Positions 1 through 6,179 are shown, numbered from the stretch's first letter. The stretch is DNA of 6,179 nucleotides from CAYRGC01 sp964423795 (GCA_964423795.1 CAYRGC010000034.1:1-6179); one strand, 5' to 3'. The notes: generated from the sequence alone by a model not told the origin. Made by a program: numbers and translations.

Positions 1-1
1 C

Positions 2-2557
2 AAGCCGTTCGTCATCGGTCGCCTCATCCGCGACGAGTTGGCTCACAACGTGAAGGCCGCGGAGCGCCTCATCCAGGATTCCGCCAAGGAAGTGTGGGAC
101 ATCCTCGAGGAGGTGATCCACAACAAGTACGTCCTCCTCAACCGCGCGCCGACGCTTCACCGCCTCGGTATCCAGGCGTTCATGCCGGTGCTCGTGGAAG
201 GTCTCGCCATCCAGCTGCACCCGCTCGTCTGCGCCGCCTTCAACGCCGACTTCGACGGTGACCAGATGGCCGTGCACGTCCCCCTGTCCGACAAGGCCCA
301 GGAAGAGGCGCGCGACATGATGGCCGCCGTCAATAACGTCCTCAAGCCCTCCGCCGGCGAACCGATCATCAACCCGATCCAGGACATGGTGCTCGGTTGC
401 TACTACCTCACCCGCGTCCACGACGGCAAGAAGGGCCACGGCATGACGTTCGCGTCTCCCGCCGAGGCGTTCTTGGCCCATGACAGCGGCATCGTCGACC
501 TCCAGGCCAAGATCAAGGTGCGCTTCGCCCTCCCCGGCGAGAAGCCGTCGATCATCGAGACCTCGGTCGGACGCCTGAAGTTCCAGGAGGTCGTGCCGCC
601 GAAGCTCGGCCTCATCAACGACACGATGAAGAAGCGCAATCTCTCCGACCTCATTGCGCGTTCCCTGGAGATCATCGGGCGCGAGGAGACGGTGGCTCTC
701 GCGGATCGCATCAAGACCCTTGGCTTCGATTACGTCACGCTTTCCGGCGTCTCCATCTCCGCCAACGACATCCTCGTCCCCGCCGAGCGCCAGAAGCTCC
801 TCGACGACGCCAACGAGAAGATCCGCACCATCAACAACTTCTACTGGAAGGGTCTCGTCACCGCCGACGAGCGCTACAGCCACGCCATCCGCATCTGGTC
901 CAAGACCAAGAACGAGGTGACGACGGCCATGATCCAGGAGTTCACCAAGTATCCGGAGAACGACATCACGTACGTGATCGATTCCGGGGCCCGCGGTAAC
1001 TGGGGTCAGGTCACGCAGCTCGCCGGTATGAAGGGTCTCGTCGCCGACCCGTCCGGCCATACGATCGAGCTTCCGGTCCAGAGCAACCTGAAAGAAGGCT
1101 TCTCCGTTCTCGAGTACTTCACCGCCACGCACGGCGGACGCAAGGGTAAGTCCGACACCGCTCTCAAGACCGCCGAAGCAGGTTACCTCACGCGCCGTCT
1201 CGTCGACGCCGTGCAGGACGTCATCATCCGCGAGGAGGATTGCGGCGGCACCGACGTGCACATGATCACCCGCGCCGACTCCGAGCGCATCGGCGAGAAA
1301 TTCGAGAGCCGTCTCTTCGGCCGCTCCTTGGGCGTGGACCTCGTCATCAACGGCAAGACGGTCGCCAAGCGCGACGCCGAGATCGACGCGGACATGCTCG
1401 ACATCATCCGCGGCGAGAAGGTCAGCGAGGTCGCCGTGCGTTCCATCATGACCTGCCGCACCCGCGGAGGCATCTGTCTCAAGTGCTACGGCCGCGACCT
1501 TGCCAACAACAAGACCGTCAAGATCGGTACGCCAGTCGGCATCATCGCCGCGCAGTCCATCGGTGAGCCGGGTACCCAGCTCACCATGCGCACCTTCCAC
1601 ATGGGAGGCGTCGCCGAAGGCGCCGACATCACGCAGGGTCTCACCCGCGTCGAGGAGCTCTTCGAGGCCCGCTCGCCGCGCACCCCCGCCACGCTCTCCG
1701 ACATCACGGGCCGCGTGAAGGTGAGCCACCAGGGCGGCCACGCGTTCGTCCACGTGGTGGCCGAGCAGCCGGGCGAGGACAGCTACTTCATCCCGTCCGG
1801 ATACCAGGTCGTGGTGAAGAAGGACGACGACGTCTCCGAGCGCTCCATCATCGCCAAGTCCTCCACCGACAAGTCCACGATCAAGGCCACGATCTCCGGC
1901 AAGATCAGCTCCATCGAGCGCGGTCTCGTGAAGGTCCGCCACGGCGAGATCCAGGAGCGCACGTACGAGTTCGGTCCCCGCGACTCGCTCCTCGTGAAGA
2001 CGGGCAGCTTCGTGGAGGCCGGTCAGGCGCTCAACGCCGGCCACTACAACCTCCAGGAACTCCTCGAGAAGAAGGGCACGTACGCCGTCCAGAACTACGT
2101 CGTGCAGGAGGTTCAGCACATTTACGCGTCCCAGGGTCAGACGATCAACGACAAGCACCTTGAAATCATCGTGAAGAAGATGTTCAGCAAGGTCCGCGTC
2201 ATCGACTCCGGCGACACGAAGTTCCTCCCCGGCGAGATCGCCGACATGGGCGAGATCATGTACGAGAACGACCGTCTCGCGAAGGAGAACAAGAAGTCCC
2301 GCGGCGCCACCTACGAGCAGCTGCTCCTCGGCATCACCCGCGTGGCCCTCGCCACCGATAGCTGGCTCGCCGGCGCCTCCTTCCAGGAGACCATCCGCGT
2401 GCTCGTCGAGGCCGCCACCACCCGCCGCATCGATCTCCTCAAGGGTCTCAAGGAAAACGTCATCATCGGCCGTCTCATCCCCACCGGCGAGGTCTACCGG
2501 AAGCGCTATCTCGCGGAGAGAGGTGAAGCCGTTGAGGAAGAGGAGGAACAAGCCTAA
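2..2557 (+). CDS. rpoC: DNA-directed RNA polymerase subunit beta' (3' part, 851 codons)
   Basis: Largest catalytic subunit of RNA polymerase. The reading frame is open through the left edge, so the 5' end is missing; the first codon aligns with about E. coli residue 378 by counting to the active-site motif. The TTG at 38 is internal and is not a start. Visible landmarks: the Mg-binding NADFDGDQMA (242-271) with its three aspartates, the bridge-helix region (about 1121-1200), zinc-ligand cysteines at 1241, 1454, 1475 and 1484 (C...CRTRGGICLKC), and the trigger-loop core QLTMRTFHMGG (1577-1609). After the trigger loop the protein runs straight on to ITQGLTRVEELFEAR, so it lacks the large insertion found there in E. 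coli. It has a GLKENVIIGRLIPTG C-terminal block and a short acidic tail. Oddities: Thr replaces the usual Pro in GLPRV (codon 1643), and the bridge helix reads HGGRKGKSD. rpsL follows after 116 bp on the same strand. Identity is certain. Confidence 0.99.
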   Translation, partial: KPFVIGRLIRDELAHNVKAAERLIQDSAKEVWDILEEVIHNKYVLLNRAPTLHRLGIQAFMPVLVEGLAIQLHPLVCAAFNADFDGDQMAVHVPLSDKAQEEARDMMAAVNNVLKPSAGEPIINPIQDMVLGCYYLTRVHDGKKGHGMTFASPAEAFLAHDSGIVDLQAKIKVRFALPGEKPSIIETSVGRLKFQEVVPPKLGLINDTMKKRNLSDLIARSLEIIGREETVALADRIKTLGFDYVTLSGVSISANDILVPAERQKLLDDANEKIRTINNFYWKGLVTADERYSHAIRIWSKTKNEVTTAMIQEFTKYPENDITYVIDSGARGNWGQVTQLAGMKGLVADPSGHTIELPVQSNLKEGFSVLEYFTATHGGRKGKSDTALKTAEAGYLTRRLVDAVQDVIIREEDCGGTDVHMITRADSERIGEKFESRLFGRSLGVDLVINGKTVAKRDAEIDADMLDIIRGEKVSEVAVRSIMTCRTRGGICLKCYGRDLANNKTVKIGTPVGIIAAQSIGEPGTQLTMRTFHMGGVAEGADITQGLTRVEELFEARSPRTPATLSDITGRVKVSHQGGHAFVHVVAEQPGEDSYFIPSGYQVVVKKDDDVSERSIIAKSSTDKSTIKATISGKISSIERGLVKVRHGEIQERTYEFGPRDSLLVKTGSFVEAGQALNAGHYNLQELLEKKGTYAVQNYVVQEVQHIYASQGQTINDKHLEIIVKKMFSKVRVIDSGDTKFLPGEIADMGEIMYENDRLAKENKKSRGATYEQLLLGITRVALATDSWLAGASFQETIRVLVEAATTRRIDLLKGLKENVIIGRLIPTGEVYRKRYLAERGEAVEEEEEQA

Positions 2558-2673
2558 GTCCTTGTAGTATGTATTTCAGTAGTAAAACCACTTCCTAGAT
2601 ACTTTATACGAGATACACGACCCCTAGCGTCCCTTTACTTCCCCCCGCTAAACGTCTACCATTCGTCGCCCGT
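2558..2673 (+). other. AT-rich rpoC-rpsL spacer, possible weak promoter
   Basis: This 116-bp gap is clearly richer in A and T (mainly 2558-2615) than the coding DNA on either side. It holds a TATACG hexamer at 2605-2610 that could serve as a -10 box, but no convincing -35 box lies 16-18 bp upstream. A short AGTAT/ATACT complementarity (2566-2570 with 2599-2603) is too weak to call a terminator. The 3' part becomes C-rich and reaches the rpsL start with no Shine-Dalgarno sequence. It may be a leader or internal promoter for the ribosomal protein genes; read-through from rpoC is equally possible. Confidence 0.3.
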
Positions 2674-3099
2674 ATGCCTACCATCAACCAACTCGTCCGC
2701 CGCTCCCGCAAGAGCAACCGCGCCAAGTCCAAGGCTCCCGCCCTGCAGGAGGGATGGAACGCGCTCAAGATGCACGCCGTGAAGATGCCCAGCGGCAACC
2801 CCTTCAAGCGCGGCGTATGCGTGAAGGTGACGACCATGACGCCGAAAAAGCCGAACTCCGCTCTCCGCAAAATCGCCCGCGTGCGCCTCGTGAACGGCAA
2901 GGAGGTGAAGGCGTACATCATGGGTGAAGGCCACAACCTCCAGGAGCACTCCGTCGTCCTTGTCCGCGGCGGCCGCGTGAAGGACCTTCCGGGTGTGCGC
3001 TACCACATCGTCCGCGGCATCCTCGACACCGAGGGCGTTCGCGACCGCAAGCAGGGCCGCTCCCTGTACGGCGCCAAGAAGCCCAAGGCTGCGAAATAA
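2674..3099 (+). CDS. rpsL: 30S ribosomal protein S12 (uS12)
   Basis: Protein of the small-subunit decoding centre, 141 residues. It begins with the canonical MPTINQLVRR, which fixes the ATG. The two conserved decoding loops are intact: TPKKPNSAL (2839-2865) and KDLPG (2980-2994), the latter including the aspartate that RimO methylthiolates in some bacteria. Both loops carry the usual lysines, so the classic streptomycin-resistance lysine changes are absent. Between PAL (residues 22-24) and KRGVC (45-49) lie 20 residues, against 5 in E. coli and about 18 in Bacillus; this is therefore the long-loop form, slightly longer than in Firmicutes. The C-terminus is basic (KKPKAAK). It lies 40 bp upstream of rpsG and is very likely co-transcribed with it. 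There is no Shine-Dalgarno sequence; the upstream bases are pyrimidine-rich. Confidence 0.98.
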   Translation: MPTINQLVRRSRKSNRAKSKAPALQEGWNALKMHAVKMPSGNPFKRGVCVKVTTMTPKKPNSALRKIARVRLVNGKEVKAYIMGEGHNLQEHSVVLVRGGRVKDLPGVRYHIVRGILDTEGVRDRKQGRSLYGAKKPKAAK

Positions 3100-3109
3100 C
3101 CTCTTCCAG

Positions 3110-3137
3110 TCACTCCTCACTAATCACTAGTCACTTA
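3110..3137 (+). repeat. Four TCACTNN heptads immediately before rpsG
   Basis: TCACT occurs at 3110, 3117, 3124 and 3131, exactly 7 bases apart, with variable dinucleotides CC, AA, AG and TA. The array fills most of the 40-bp rpsL-rpsG gap and ends 2 bases before the rpsG ATG, where a Shine-Dalgarno sequence would normally sit. The preceding heptad does not match, so there are exactly four copies. In E. coli the S7 autoregulatory site lies in the equivalent intergenic region, but this short array shows no comparable fold. Function unknown. Confidence 0.85.
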
Positions 3138-3139
3138 TT

Positions 3140-3598
3140 ATGGCCCGCCCAGTCAAAGCTTTCATTCCCACCGGTAGCGATCCCCTCCAGGAGAAGTTCA
3201 TCAATTGTCTGATGTACGGTGGAAAGAAGACGACCGCCCGCAAGATCTTCGCCGACGCCCTCGAGGTCATCAAGACCCGCACGAAGGACGCTCCACACGA
3301 GGTCTTCCAGAAGGCTCTTCTCAACGTTACGCCCCTCCTCGAAGTACGCCCCAAGCGCATCGCCGGTTCCGTCTACCAGGTGCCGGTGGAAGTCACCCCG
3401 CGTCGTCAGCAGGCGCTCTCGATCCGCTGGATTCTCGACGCGGCCCGCTCCCGCAAGGGCGTTCCGATGGCCCACAAGCTCGCGCTCGAGCTCCTGGACG
3501 CCTCGGCCGACCAGGGCGCGGCGGTGAAGAAGAAGCAGGACGTCCTCAAGATGGCCCAGGCCAACAAGGCCTTCGCCCACTTGGCCAAGTCCGCGTAA
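3140..3598 (+). CDS. rpsG: 30S ribosomal protein S7 (uS7)
   Basis: Primary 16S rRNA-binding protein that nucleates assembly of the 30S head; 152 residues. Family signatures: EKFINCLMYGGKKTTA near the N-terminus, GSVYQVPVEVTPRRQQALSIRW in the middle, and the C-terminal AVKKKQDVLKMAQANKAFAH. The ATG at 3140 is the only reasonable start: an in-frame TAG lies at 3128-3130 with no alternative start codon in between. The N-terminus before KFIN is about 6 residues shorter than in E. coli and lacks the usual Arg/Lys-rich beginning followed by PDP; it reads MARPVKAFIPTGSDPLQ. It is the last gene of the rpoC-rpsL-rpsG block, followed 22 bp after the stop codon by an intrinsic terminator. A TCACT array replaces the ribosome binding site. 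Confidence 0.98.
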   Translation: MARPVKAFIPTGSDPLQEKFINCLMYGGKKTTARKIFADALEVIKTRTKDAPHEVFQKALLNVTPLLEVRPKRIAGSVYQVPVEVTPRRQQALSIRWILDAARSRKGVPMAHKLALELLDASADQGAAVKKKQDVLKMAQANKAFAHLAKSA

Positions 3599-3620
3599 GG
3601 CTTCGGAAACAGTGGTATTG

Positions 3621-3646
3621 AAGCGACGCCGAGAGGCGTCGTTTTT
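3621..3646 (+). terminator. Intrinsic terminator after rpsG
   Basis: CGACGCC (3624-3630) pairs perfectly with GGCGTCG (3635-3641) around a GAGA (GNRA-type) tetraloop and is followed by TTTTT (3642-3646). An AAG before the stem can extend the pairing into the T tract. It starts 22 bp after the rpsG stop codon. Read leftward there is no T tract after the stem, so it should act only on plus-strand transcripts. It should end the rpoC-rpsL-rpsG transcript and separate it from fusA. Confidence 0.9.
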
Positions 3647-3651
3647 GTTCA

Positions 3652-3690
3652 CCTCATCCCCTAACCCCTTCTCCTTGAGGAGAAGGGGGA
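3652..3690 (+). repeat. REP-like palindromic repeat, copy A
   Basis: A CCTCATCCCCTAACCC head is followed by a perfect hairpin: CCCCTTCTCC (3665-3674), loop TTGA, GGAGAAGGGG (3679-3688). ACCT (3651-3654) and AGGT (3690-3693) can pair as an outer stem. This resembles the widespread intergenic repeat whose translation gives spurious PHPNPL peptides. A T-rich stretch follows at 3698-3709, so it could also be a second, weaker terminator for rpsG. It is homologous to copy B in the opposite orientation. Confidence 0.8.
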
Positions 3691-3735
3691 GGTATGTGTT
3701 TTTCTTTTCATAAAACAAGCAACAGACAAAACATT

Positions 3736-3767
3736 CCCTCTCCGTGAGGAGAGGGTTAGGGTGAGGC
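3736..3767 (-). repeat. REP-like palindromic repeat, copy B (inverted)
   Basis: On the plus strand CCCTCTCC (3736-3743), loop GTGA, GGAGAGGG (3748-3755) form a perfect 8-bp hairpin, followed by TTAGGGTGAGG. Read on the minus strand it aligns with copy A: CCTCA, CCCTAACCC, TCTCC, loop, GGAGA, GGG, with 2-base gaps. On the minus strand it lies about 20 bp past the aminotransferase stop codon and is followed by AATGTTTTG, so it may help end that transcript. With copy A it forms an inverted pair separated by about 45 bp of AT-rich DNA. Confidence 0.8.
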
Positions 3768-3785
3768 GAATAAAACAATCAACAA

Positions 3786-4601
3786 TTATGTCTGACCGTC
3801 TACATATAGATCGAACGCCTTCATCAATTCCTTGAGCGCCTCCGGGATCGCGAGTTCCACCTCATCGACATTCCGTAGCGGCAGAATCTTGCTCGAAGTG
3901 CTCGTGAGGAAGAGCCCGTCAAGATTCTTGAGGGACGAGAGGGGAATGTCTTCCTCGGACACGTCGTACCCGTTTGCCTTCGCGCATTCCAGGACGTGCT
4001 TACGCATCACGCCCTCCAAGATCTGCTTCTCCGGCGGCGAGACGAGCGTCTTCCCGCGGATGCCGAGCACGTTGGTGCGCGTGCCTTCCGTCACGTTGCC
4101 GTCCCGGTTCACGAAGAGCGCGTCGTAATGGCCCTGCCCCCGTGCGCGTGAATACGCGTAGTAGCTCGGGAACATGTTCAGGATCTTCGCCTGGGGGAAC
4201 ATTCGCTCGTGCGGGAAGGTCATCGCCGTCGCGCCGTCGCGGTAGAGCTTCCGGTCGGGGAAGAGGGGACTCAAGGGCAGGATGAAGAGCAGGCAATCCT
4301 CCGGCTTTCGCGCGCCGATGAGGAGGATTTTCAGGTTATACGACCCATCGCCGATGGCGTCCAAAAGCCCCGAAATCCAGGTCCGGATCTGATCGCGGCC
4401 GTACGGATGCCGAAGCTCGATGATGTCGGCCGACTGGAACAGGCGATCCAGATGATCCTCGAGGAACCGGGCTTTCCCGTCCGTCGAGCGCACGGTTTCG
4501 TACACGCCGAACCCGTACGCATACTCGATGTTCGAGAGGGGGATCACGGCCTCGGCTGCCGGGAGGAGTTCGCCGTTCCTGCTGAAGACGGATGTGCTCA
4601 T
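3786..4601 (-). CDS. Class IV (fold type IV) PLP-dependent aminotransferase
   Basis: A 271-residue cytosolic enzyme of the family that includes branched-chain aminotransferase (IlvE), D-amino acid aminotransferase and aminodeoxychorismate lyase (PabC). In order: YAYGFGVYETVRSTDGKARFLEDHLDRL (residues 27-54, the N-terminal family signature), Lys139 in QAKILN (codon 4185-4187), the expected Schiff-base lysine, TEGTRTN (171-177) with Glu172 and Asn177 matching the EGxxxN motif, ILEGVMRKHVLE (194-205), and TSTSSKILPLRNVD (233-246), which matches the PLP-phosphate and C-terminal motif. Its length fits DAAT or PabC better than the usual 300-plus residues of IlvE, but the substrate cannot be settled from motifs, so no symbol is given. 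It converges on rpsG and diverges from the unknown gene at 4729. The stop codon is TAA; upstream there is only GGA at short distance as a weak ribosome binding site. Confidence 0.93.
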   Translation of the reverse strand: MSTSVFSRNGELLPAAEAVIPLSNIEYAYGFGVYETVRSTDGKARFLEDHLDRLFQSADIIELRHPYGRDQIRTWISGLLDAIGDGSYNLKILLIGARKPEDCLLFILPLSPLFPDRKLYRDGATAMTFPHERMFPQAKILNMFPSYYAYSRARGQGHYDALFVNRDGNVTEGTRTNVLGIRGKTLVSPPEKQILEGVMRKHVLECAKANGYDVSEEDIPLSSLKNLDGLFLTSTSSKILPLRNVDEVELAIPEALKELMKAFDLYVDGQT

Positions 4602-4608
4602 TTATCCG

Positions 4609-4614
4609 AGTGTA
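4609..4614 (-). promoter_or_regulatory. Candidate -10 box for the aminotransferase
   Basis: Read on the minus strand this is TACACT, matching TATAAT at 4 of 6 positions, with 7 bases between it and the ATG. Transcription from here would start at or next to the ATG and give a nearly leaderless mRNA. No good -35 box is visible 16-18 bp upstream, so the call is weak. Confidence 0.25.
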
Positions 4615-4617
4615 CCA

Positions 4618-4634
4618 TCCGATTTTTTCCGATT
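4618..4634. repeat. TCCGATT direct repeat, 10-bp period
   Basis: TCCGATT occurs at 4618-4624 and 4628-4634, separated by TTT, so the copies are one helical turn apart. They lie upstream of the aminotransferase start within its presumed promoter region. They could be a regulator half-site pair or chance. Confidence 0.45.
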
Positions 4635-4647
4635 GCCCGTCCTCTTA

Positions 4648-4669
4648 GGAATTCCGGGGGTCTAGACCC
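4648..4669. promoter_or_regulatory. Adjacent palindromes beside the -35 box, candidate operator
   Basis: GGGTCTAGACCC (4658-4669) is a perfect 12-bp palindrome whose last base directly precedes the TTGCCA -35 box at 4670. A second palindrome, GGAATTCC, lies at 4648-4655. Position and symmetry suit a dimeric regulator shared by two divergent genes, but no regulator gene is present in the window. Confidence 0.45.
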
Positions 4670-4697
4670 TTGCCAATTTCGTAAAAATCTGTATAAT
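4670..4697 (+). promoter_or_regulatory. Sigma70-type promoter for the unknown gene
   Basis: TTGCCA (4670-4675) and a perfect TATAAT (4692-4697) are separated by 16 bp in a locally AT-rich stretch. The expected transcript start is near 4704, leaving about 25 nt of leader before the ATG at 4729. It is the best promoter in the window and may also supply transcription for fusA downstream. Confidence 0.75.
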
Positions 4698-4728
4698 GCT
4701 TGCACAAAATTTTCCGCAACACCAACAC

Positions 4729-5148
4729 ATGACCACCTCTCCGCGCCCTCGCCAACTCACGCCCGACGATCTCGACCGCTCGCTCGAATTTTGGGAGGAG
4801 GGACCGCTCCGGAAAATTCTCGAGCTCGAGTTCGACATCGTGCTCGATGAGGAGCTCCAGCGCCGGGGCGCCGCCGCCGGCGCCGAGATGTGCCGCCTCC
4901 TGCACGACGCGGTCGTTCCCGAGGCTTTTCTCTTCCTCACGAAGAACATTCCGTGGACGCCCGCGGAAGAGCGCTGTCTTGCCCTTTCGCTCGTGCATCA
5001 GCACACGATCCATAGGGAACTCCGTCGTCGCCTTTCCGTGCAGATTGATCGCTTGGGAACCTCATTGGCGAGCGCAAAACGCGGCATCGATGCCTCAAGC
5101 GCCGATCGAGGCTCGTTCTTCCTCGCCCTGCTCCCGCAGGAGCGTTGA
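4729..5148 (+). CDS. Hypothetical protein, 139 residues
   Basis: I do not recognise this protein. The ATG at 4729 (MTTSPRPRQL) is chosen over the in-frame ATG at 4696, because the latter lies within the TATAAT box and before the predicted transcript start. The N-terminal half is acidic (LTPDDLDRSLEFWEEGPL, then LELEFDIVLDEEL at 31-43). The second half is more basic (HRELRRRLSVQIDRL, 95-109) and ends in SFFLALLPQER. It looks mostly helical and soluble, with two cysteines (55 and 83); there is no signal peptide, clear membrane segment or CxxC pair. Codon use is like that of the neighbouring genes, with G/C-ending codons, which supports real coding. Its own good promoter supports expression. It lies between a divergent aminotransferase and fusA, 82 bp upstream of fusA on the same strand. 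No Shine-Dalgarno sequence is seen; the leader is A/C-rich. Confidence 0.75.
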   Translation: MTTSPRPRQLTPDDLDRSLEFWEEGPLRKILELEFDIVLDEELQRRGAAAGAEMCRLLHDAVVPEAFLFLTKNIPWTPAEERCLALSLVHQHTIHRELRRRLSVQIDRLGTSLASAKRGIDASSADRGSFFLALLPQER

Positions 5149-5154
5149 GCAGGG
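5126..5154 (+). other. Hairpin over the end of the unknown gene
   Basis: CCCTGCTC (5126-5133) pairs perfectly with GAGCAGGG (5147-5154), enclosing the TGA stop codon. An alternative hairpin, GCTCC (5130-5134), loop CGCA, GGAGC (5139-5143), uses the same bases, so the two folds exclude each other. No T tract follows, so it is a poor intrinsic terminator and read-through into fusA remains possible. Confidence 0.45.
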
Positions 5155-5183
5155 TTGCGCCTCCGGTGCGGTTTCTGTAGAGT
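5155..5183 (+). promoter_or_regulatory. Weak promoter candidate for fusA
   Basis: TTGCGC (5155-5160) and TAGAGT (5178-5183) are separated by 17 bp, matching the sigma70 consensus at 3 of 6 and 4 of 6 positions. The surrounding DNA is GC-rich. The rpsG terminator cuts fusA off from the ribosomal block, so it needs either this promoter or the one at 4670. Confidence 0.3.
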
Positions 5184-5194
5184 CGCGAGGCCTT

Positions 5195-5214
5195 TCCGCG
5201 GTTTTTCGCGCGGA
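5195..5214 (+). other. Hairpin in the fusA leader
   Basis: TCCGCG (5195-5200) pairs with CGCGGA (5209-5214) around an 8-base T-rich loop, ending 16 bases before the fusA ATG. It may shape translation initiation. It is not a terminator, since no T tract follows the stem. Confidence 0.4.
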
Positions 5215-5230
5215 TATTCCACCCTTTCTC

Positions 5231-6179
<949 letters not shown>

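Noticed and set aside
1183..1718. Several 70-110-codon ORFs overlapping rpoC on both strands
   Set aside because: All lie within rpoC in other frames, are Arg/Ser/Pro-rich as expected from high-GC shadows, and show no family motif.
2656..3120. Minus-strand ORF of 154 codons
   Set aside because: It is antisense to the whole of rpsL, with low-complexity Ala/Leu/His/Val content and no motif.
3656..3764. CCCTAACCC/GGGTTAGGG resembles a telomere repeat
   Set aside because: It occurs once per repeat copy as part of a hairpin element, is not in tandem, and lies inside a bacterial chromosome.
3621..3768. Possible CRISPR-like or phage attachment structure
   Set aside because: There are only two diverged copies, inverted rather than direct, with no spacer pattern, integrase or tRNA nearby.
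3131..3778. Minus-strand ORF of 215 codons
   Set aside because: It is opposite rpsG, and its N-terminal SPHPNPLLTERE is the well-known spurious translation of the intergenic palindromic repeat.
4696..4728. Upstream ATG as start of the unknown gene
   Set aside because: It overlaps the TATAAT box, so it would not be present in the transcript from that promoter.
4209..4850. Plus-strand ORF of 213 codons
   Set aside because: Most of it is antisense to the aminotransferase, and it runs through the divergent promoter region and into the unknown gene in another frame.

Overview
The window is a high-GC bacterial chromosomal segment built around the RNA polymerase and str-operon genes. In order it holds the 3' two-thirds of rpoC (RNA polymerase beta'), rpsL (ribosomal protein uS12), rpsG (uS7), a minus-strand class IV PLP aminotransferase, a small plus-strand gene of unknown function, and the 5' part of fusA (elongation factor G), cut by the right edge. 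No rRNA, tRNA, CRISPR array, transposase or phage gene was seen.

Organism: beta' has no large insertion in the trigger loop, which excludes the typical gammaproteobacterial form. uS12 has the long N-terminal loop known from Firmicutes. None of the five start codons visible has a clear Shine-Dalgarno sequence. An uncultured lineage such as Patescibacteria (CPR) is plausible from this mix, but that is inference and nothing here proves it.

Layout: positions 2-3598 form a co-directional block rpoC-rpsL-rpsG, closed by a strong intrinsic terminator (3621-3646). From 3651 to 3768 lie two related GC-rich hairpin repeats in opposite orientation, between the converging ends of rpsG and the aminotransferase. 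The aminotransferase (3786-4601, minus) and the unknown 139-codon gene (4729-5148, plus) diverge from a 127-bp region. That region holds a good sigma70-type promoter for the unknown gene and a perfect 12-bp palindrome touching its -35 box. fusA begins at 5231, after an 82-bp gap containing several small hairpins and a weak promoter candidate.

How they work together: rpoC, rpsL, rpsG and fusA are core transcription and translation genes. The usual rpsG-fusA adjacency is interrupted here by the terminator, the repeat pair and two extra genes, so fusA must be transcribed from the unknown gene's promoter or from its own. I see no convincing new multi-gene system. The best leads are the unknown protein with its palindrome-flanked promoter, the TCACT heptad array just before rpsG, and the inverted repeat pair.
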